Source: Planctomycetota bacterium (GTDB lineage: Bacteria; Planctomycetota; PUPC01; JABMSA01). Taken from it: a stretch of DNA of 7,682 nucleotides. Shown here piece after piece: positions 5,306-7,682 of this stretch. The position numbers and the translations under genes were made by a program. Under the pieces are notes generated by a model. It had not been told where the DNA came from and did no database searches. It worked only from the letters and a program-made list of their open reading frames with translations. The DNA lies in contig JABMSA010000040.1 in assembly GCA_013202185.1 (NCBI GenBank), positions 1-7,682 of the forward strand. The letters run 5' to 3'. Positions within the stretch are counted from its first letter, which is position 1, and every line of letters begins with the position of its first letter.

Positions 5306-5988
5306 GATTTGCAGCCTTGCTTCTGATCGTGACAGCCGCAGCCGCATTGGCGGCGGCGCCGATGCTGGCAGCGGAAAAAACCGCCGACACGCAGCCCAAG
5401 GACCCGGCCGAATCATTCGAAGAAGCCCTCGAAGACGACCCCGCCGAAACACCGCCCGCAACAGACCCGGCCGACGACGGCCCGCAGGAAAACGCAGACA
5501 AGCCCGGCGACGGCCAAGACGAAGCCCCCGGCGAAGTCGAGCAAGCCCTCAACCTCAAGGCCGACCAGATCGTTTACCAAGGAGACGGCTTCACCTGCAC
5601 GAAAAACGTGGTCATCACCTACGGCGAGGCCCGCATCGAGTGCGACAAGGTGGTAGGCACCATCGGCGAAGTGGAAAAAGACAACAACGAGAACGGCGAA
5701 AAAACGAAGGGAAAGGCCATAACGTACCTCGTGGCCACCGGCGAGCCCGTGACGATGGTGAGCAAACAGCGCCGCGCACGGTGCCACAAGGCAGTATACG
5801 ACCTCATCGAAGGCAAGCTGGTGCTCACCGGCCCGAAAGGCGATCCGCCGGAACTCATCCAGGAGGGCCGCACCATCAGCAGCCCCGAGATCATATACCT
5901 TTTCAGCGAGAAAAGATTCATCCTCAAGGACAGAGGCGAAGTCACAATTCCCATCCCCAACGGCAAGCTCCCCGATATCCTCAAATAA
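5302..5988 (+). CDS. Exported LptA/OstA-like periplasmic protein
   Basis: This is a 228-residue protein. Residues 1-24 are a clear Sec signal peptide (MRFAALLLIVTAAAALAAAP) with probable cleavage after Ala24 (LAA-EK). Residues 25-80 form a long acidic Pro/Ala/Asp/Glu linker, much longer than in typical LptA. Residues about 83-216 look like an OstA/LptA beta-jellyroll domain: LKADQIVYQGDGFTCTKNVV, then ITYGEARIECDKVVG, then VATGEPVTM, AVYDLIEGKLVLTG, and a final SSPEIIYLFSEKRFILKD strand pair. LptA forms the periplasmic bridge carrying lipopolysaccharide from LptBFG to LptD; related domains occur in LptC and LptD. No LptB/F/G genes are in view, so an accessory role is possible. Translation is coupled by ATGA to the upstream gene and has an excellent Shine-Dalgarno AGGAGG 6 nt before ATG. 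Cys99, Cys114 and Cys161 could allow a disulfide. The domain assignment is from pattern recognition and moderately sure. Confidence 0.8.
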   Translation: MRFAALLLIVTAAAALAAAPMLAAEKTADTQPKDPAESFEEALEDDPAETPPATDPADDGPQENADKPGDGQDEAPGEVEQALNLKADQIVYQGDGFTCTKNVVITYGEARIECDKVVGTIGEVEKDNNENGEKTKGKAITYLVATGEPVTMVSKQRRARCHKAVYDLIEGKLVLTGPKGDPPELIQEGRTISSPEIIYLFSEKRFILKDRGEVTIPIPNGKLPDILK

Positions 5989-5995
5989 CATTCGG

Positions 5996-6025
5996 GCCGT
6001 CAGTTTTCGCCTTGTGCCGTCAGTT
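5996..6025 (+). repeat. Direct repeat GCCGTCAGTT, 20-bp period
   Basis: GCCGTCAGTT occurs exactly at 5996-6005 and 6016-6025, start to start 20 bp, about two helical turns. It lies just after the OstA-like stop and about 118 bp before the histidine kinase start. It could be a binding site for a regulator of the kinase gene. No clear -35/-10 pair was found in the gap 5989-6142. Confidence 0.5.
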
Positions 6026-6142
6026 GCTCATCACATCCCGGTTCACATCTCATCGTTCCTGCGCCCCCGGCGCATCACGCCGCTTGCGCCTTGTTGAAAC
6101 AAATGGCCTGCAAGCCGATTGCACAAGGCCGGAGGATTTCAC

Positions 6143-7591
6143 ATGGCACAGGCACCCGTCACCGAAGAAAAACTATCTCGCGCCGACATCGCGGCAGCGC
6201 TGTTGAATCTATCCGGCGAAGGCGCCGTAAGGGCCTATTCCCTCTTCGCAACGTTCCCCGATTCCCACCGGTTCGTCGATGGCCACCACATCGAGCCGGG
6301 CGACGCAACCGATCTGCCCATCGGCGCCGACCTCGCCGAGTGGTCGCGCGAGCACGCCGGAATCCCGCTCGAGGGCATCGGCGCGCACACCGCAGCGCTC
6401 CGGCGGCACGGCCGTGAACAAGGCCAACTGTGCGTGCTGCTGAGCCCGGAGACCGGCCCCGAATTCATCTACACCGAAGCGTTCCGACTGTTCGAAGAAC
6501 ACGAGGCCGAGATAATCGCGGGAACGCGCCGGCGCCTCGAGCTTGAATCGGAAGTCGAAAGGGAACGGGAGCGGTTTCGCGCGCTGCTCGATGCATCCGC
6601 CGACGCAATTGCAATCATCCGCCGCGAGAGCGGCCGCATTCAGTACGCCAACGCCGGGTTCGAGCAACTGGCCGAAACGTCCGCCGAAGATGCAATCGGC
6701 AAGAGCCTGTGGCAACTCGATACATTCGTCGACAACCACCTCCTGCTCGAGGCTTTTCGGCAAGCCGTGCCCGCCCGCCGCCCGGTGCCACTGCGCCTCA
6801 CGAGGAAAAACGCGGCAACCGTCGCCTTGAACCTCTGCACCGCATCCGTCGATTTCGAAACCTACTGCGTTGTCCTCACCGATATTTCGGACAGCGTCAG
6901 CTCGAGAAACAGACTGCTCGAGGGCGAAAAAAACAGGATAGTCCACCACCTGCTCGGCAAGCTCGTGCACGACATCGCGAACAGCCTCACGGCCATCACC
7001 GGCTTCGCGCAAATTCTCGGCGCCGATGCCGAGGCTTCAGACGGTCCGCACGACAGCGTGCATTGCGTAGTGTCGGAGGCAAGGCACGCCAGGGAGTTGG
7101 TGCAGCAGTTGACCGAAGTGGTAACGCCGGCGTTCCGCCCGCACGCGCCGGTGAACATCGGCGACCTCATGACGTCGGCGGCCGATCTTGCGACCTTGAG
7201 CGCGGCGCCCGGCGGCATCGAAATCCTCACCGAACTCGGCGACGAAATACCGACGATCAAAGGCGACCGCCACGCCCTGCTGTGCGCCCTCGACGAGGCC
7301 ATCGTCAACGCTGTCGACACGTTAAGGGAAGCCGGCAAGAGCGGGAGCGTCGTGATCAGGGCGCGCACAGAGCCCAAACGCCTTGTCGTCGAGGTCGAAG
7401 ACAACGCCGGCGGCGTGCCCGACGTGCAGAAGGCATTCGAACCGTTTTACACCACCCGCAACCTGCCCGAGCACCTGGGCCTCGGCTTGAACATGATCAG
7501 GTCGATCGCCGAAAGCCACAGGGGATGTGCAACCCTTCACAACACGGAAAGCGGCGCCATACTCCGCATCACGCTCGCCGCCGCCGAATAG
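6143..7591 (+). CDS. Soluble PAS-domain sensor histidine kinase
   Basis: This is a 482-residue two-component sensor kinase without membrane segments, so it should sense a cytoplasmic signal. Residues about 20-128 may be a degenerate GAF domain (QLCVLLSPETGPEFIYTEAF near its end), followed by a coiled coil (129-148). Residues about 145-250 are a PAS domain (FRALLDASADAIAIIRRESG, ending VVLTDISD). Residues about 264-330 are the dimerisation/phosphoacceptor domain with LVHDIANSLTAITGF (274-288), His276 being the phosphorylated residue. Residues about 375-480 are the HATPase: N box DEAIVNAVD (384-392, Asn389), G1 DNAGG (420-424), F box FEPFYTT (432-438) and G2 GLGL (446-449). The HDxxN H box resembles NtrB-like kinases. 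No response regulator is in view. The ATG at 6143 is fixed by GGAGGA 6 nt upstream; an in-frame TTG at 6119 lacks such support. Arms GCCTTGT (6088-6094) and ACAAGGC (6123-6129) could fold beside this ribosome site. It is followed at once by an 8-bp tandem repeat. Confidence 0.93.
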   Translation: MAQAPVTEEKLSRADIAAALLNLSGEGAVRAYSLFATFPDSHRFVDGHHIEPGDATDLPIGADLAEWSREHAGIPLEGIGAHTAALRRHGREQGQLCVLLSPETGPEFIYTEAFRLFEEHEAEIIAGTRRRLELESEVERERERFRALLDASADAIAIIRRESGRIQYANAGFEQLAETSAEDAIGKSLWQLDTFVDNHLLLEAFRQAVPARRPVPLRLTRKNAATVALNLCTASVDFETYCVVLTDISDSVSSRNRLLEGEKNRIVHHLLGKLVHDIANSLTAITGFAQILGADAEASDGPHDSVHCVVSEARHARELVQQLTEVVTPAFRPHAPVNIGDLMTSAADLATLSAAPGGIEILTELGDEIPTIKGDRHALLCALDEAIVNAVDTLREAGKSGSVVIRARTEPKRLVVEVEDNAGGVPDVQKAFEPFYTTRNLPEHLGLGLNMIRSIAESHRGCATLHNTESGAILRITLAAAE

Positions 7592-7592
7592 T

Positions 7593-7682
7593 GGGACTAT
7601 GGGACTATGAGACTATGGGACTGTGGGACTATGGGACTGTGGGACTGTGGGACTATGGGACTATGGGACTATGGGACTATGG
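7593..7682 (+). repeat. 8-bp tandem repeat, at least 11 units, running off the window
   Basis: Eleven contiguous 8-bp units run from 7593 to 7680, and the next unit begins at 7681. Units 1, 2, 5 and 8-11 are GGGACTAT, units 4, 6 and 7 are GGGACTGT, and unit 3 is GAGACTAT. All variation is A/G transition. The array begins one base after the TAG of the histidine kinase. Eight is not a multiple of three, so the unit reads the same cyclic peptide in all three + frames with no stop. The kinase frame stays open past its TAG to the window edge. Strand slippage is expected to vary copy number. Confidence 0.95.

Noticed and set aside
6104..6123. Sigma54-like TGGC ... TTGC pair before the histidine kinase
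   Set aside because: The GG to GC spacing is 14 nt instead of the required 10 nt.
5989..6142. Search for an intrinsic terminator after the OstA-like gene
   Set aside because: A TTTT run is present at 6004-6007, but no stable stem directly precedes it.

Overview
This GC-rich, gene-dense chromosomal window holds seven protein-coding genes, six on the + strand and one on the - strand. No RNA genes, CRISPR arrays, transposases or phage genes are visible. Two genes encode exported proteins, one of them with an LptA/OstA-like domain, so the organism very probably has an outer membrane. Together with the gene mix and the short tandem repeats between genes, this suggests an uncultivated Gram-negative lineage, perhaps Planctomycetota-like or Hydrogenedentota-like. 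The taxon is a guess; the outer membrane is the firmer inference.

Layout. 1-308 is non-coding. It carries a pair of diverged 27-bp direct repeats, a 9-bp tandem repeat and a good sigma70-type promoter (250-278). 309-3035 is a co-directional cluster. It starts with a fusion of a TsaC/Sua5 (YrdC) domain to a YwlE-like low-molecular-weight phosphatase, followed by ribose-5-phosphate isomerase B overlapping by ATGA, then a PAS plus PP2C/SpoIIE-type serine phosphatase. The order TsaC - YwlE - RpiB matches the ywlC-ywlE-ywlF neighbourhood of Bacillus, here with the first two genes fused. 3078-4133 (-) is a Gfo/Idh/MocA-family NAD(P)-dependent oxidoreductase, convergent with the phosphatase gene. 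4134-4534 is a 401-bp divergent control region. It has a perfect-consensus TTGACA-17 bp-TATAAT promoter, a perfect 10-bp palindrome upstream of it, a perfect 9-bp inverted repeat further upstream, and a hairpin in the mRNA leader. 4535-5988 is an ATGA-coupled pair: an exported TPR-like protein with acidic runs, then an exported LptA/OstA-like protein. 6143-7591 is a soluble PAS-containing histidine kinase. It is followed one base after its stop by an 8-bp tandem repeat that runs off the window.

How the genes fit together. The first cluster combines tRNA threonylcarbamoyladenosine synthesis, probable protein-phosphate removal and the pentose phosphate pathway, with a partner-switching type phosphatase downstream. 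The strong promoter at 4459-4487 should drive the envelope pair, which I infer acts in lipopolysaccharide transport or a related periplasmic task. The histidine kinase has no response regulator within view. No complete new defence or mobile system is visible. The most unusual items are the TsaC-YwlE fusion, the dense control region before the envelope pair, the Cys/His-rich PAS sensor, and the stop-abutting 8-bp repeat.
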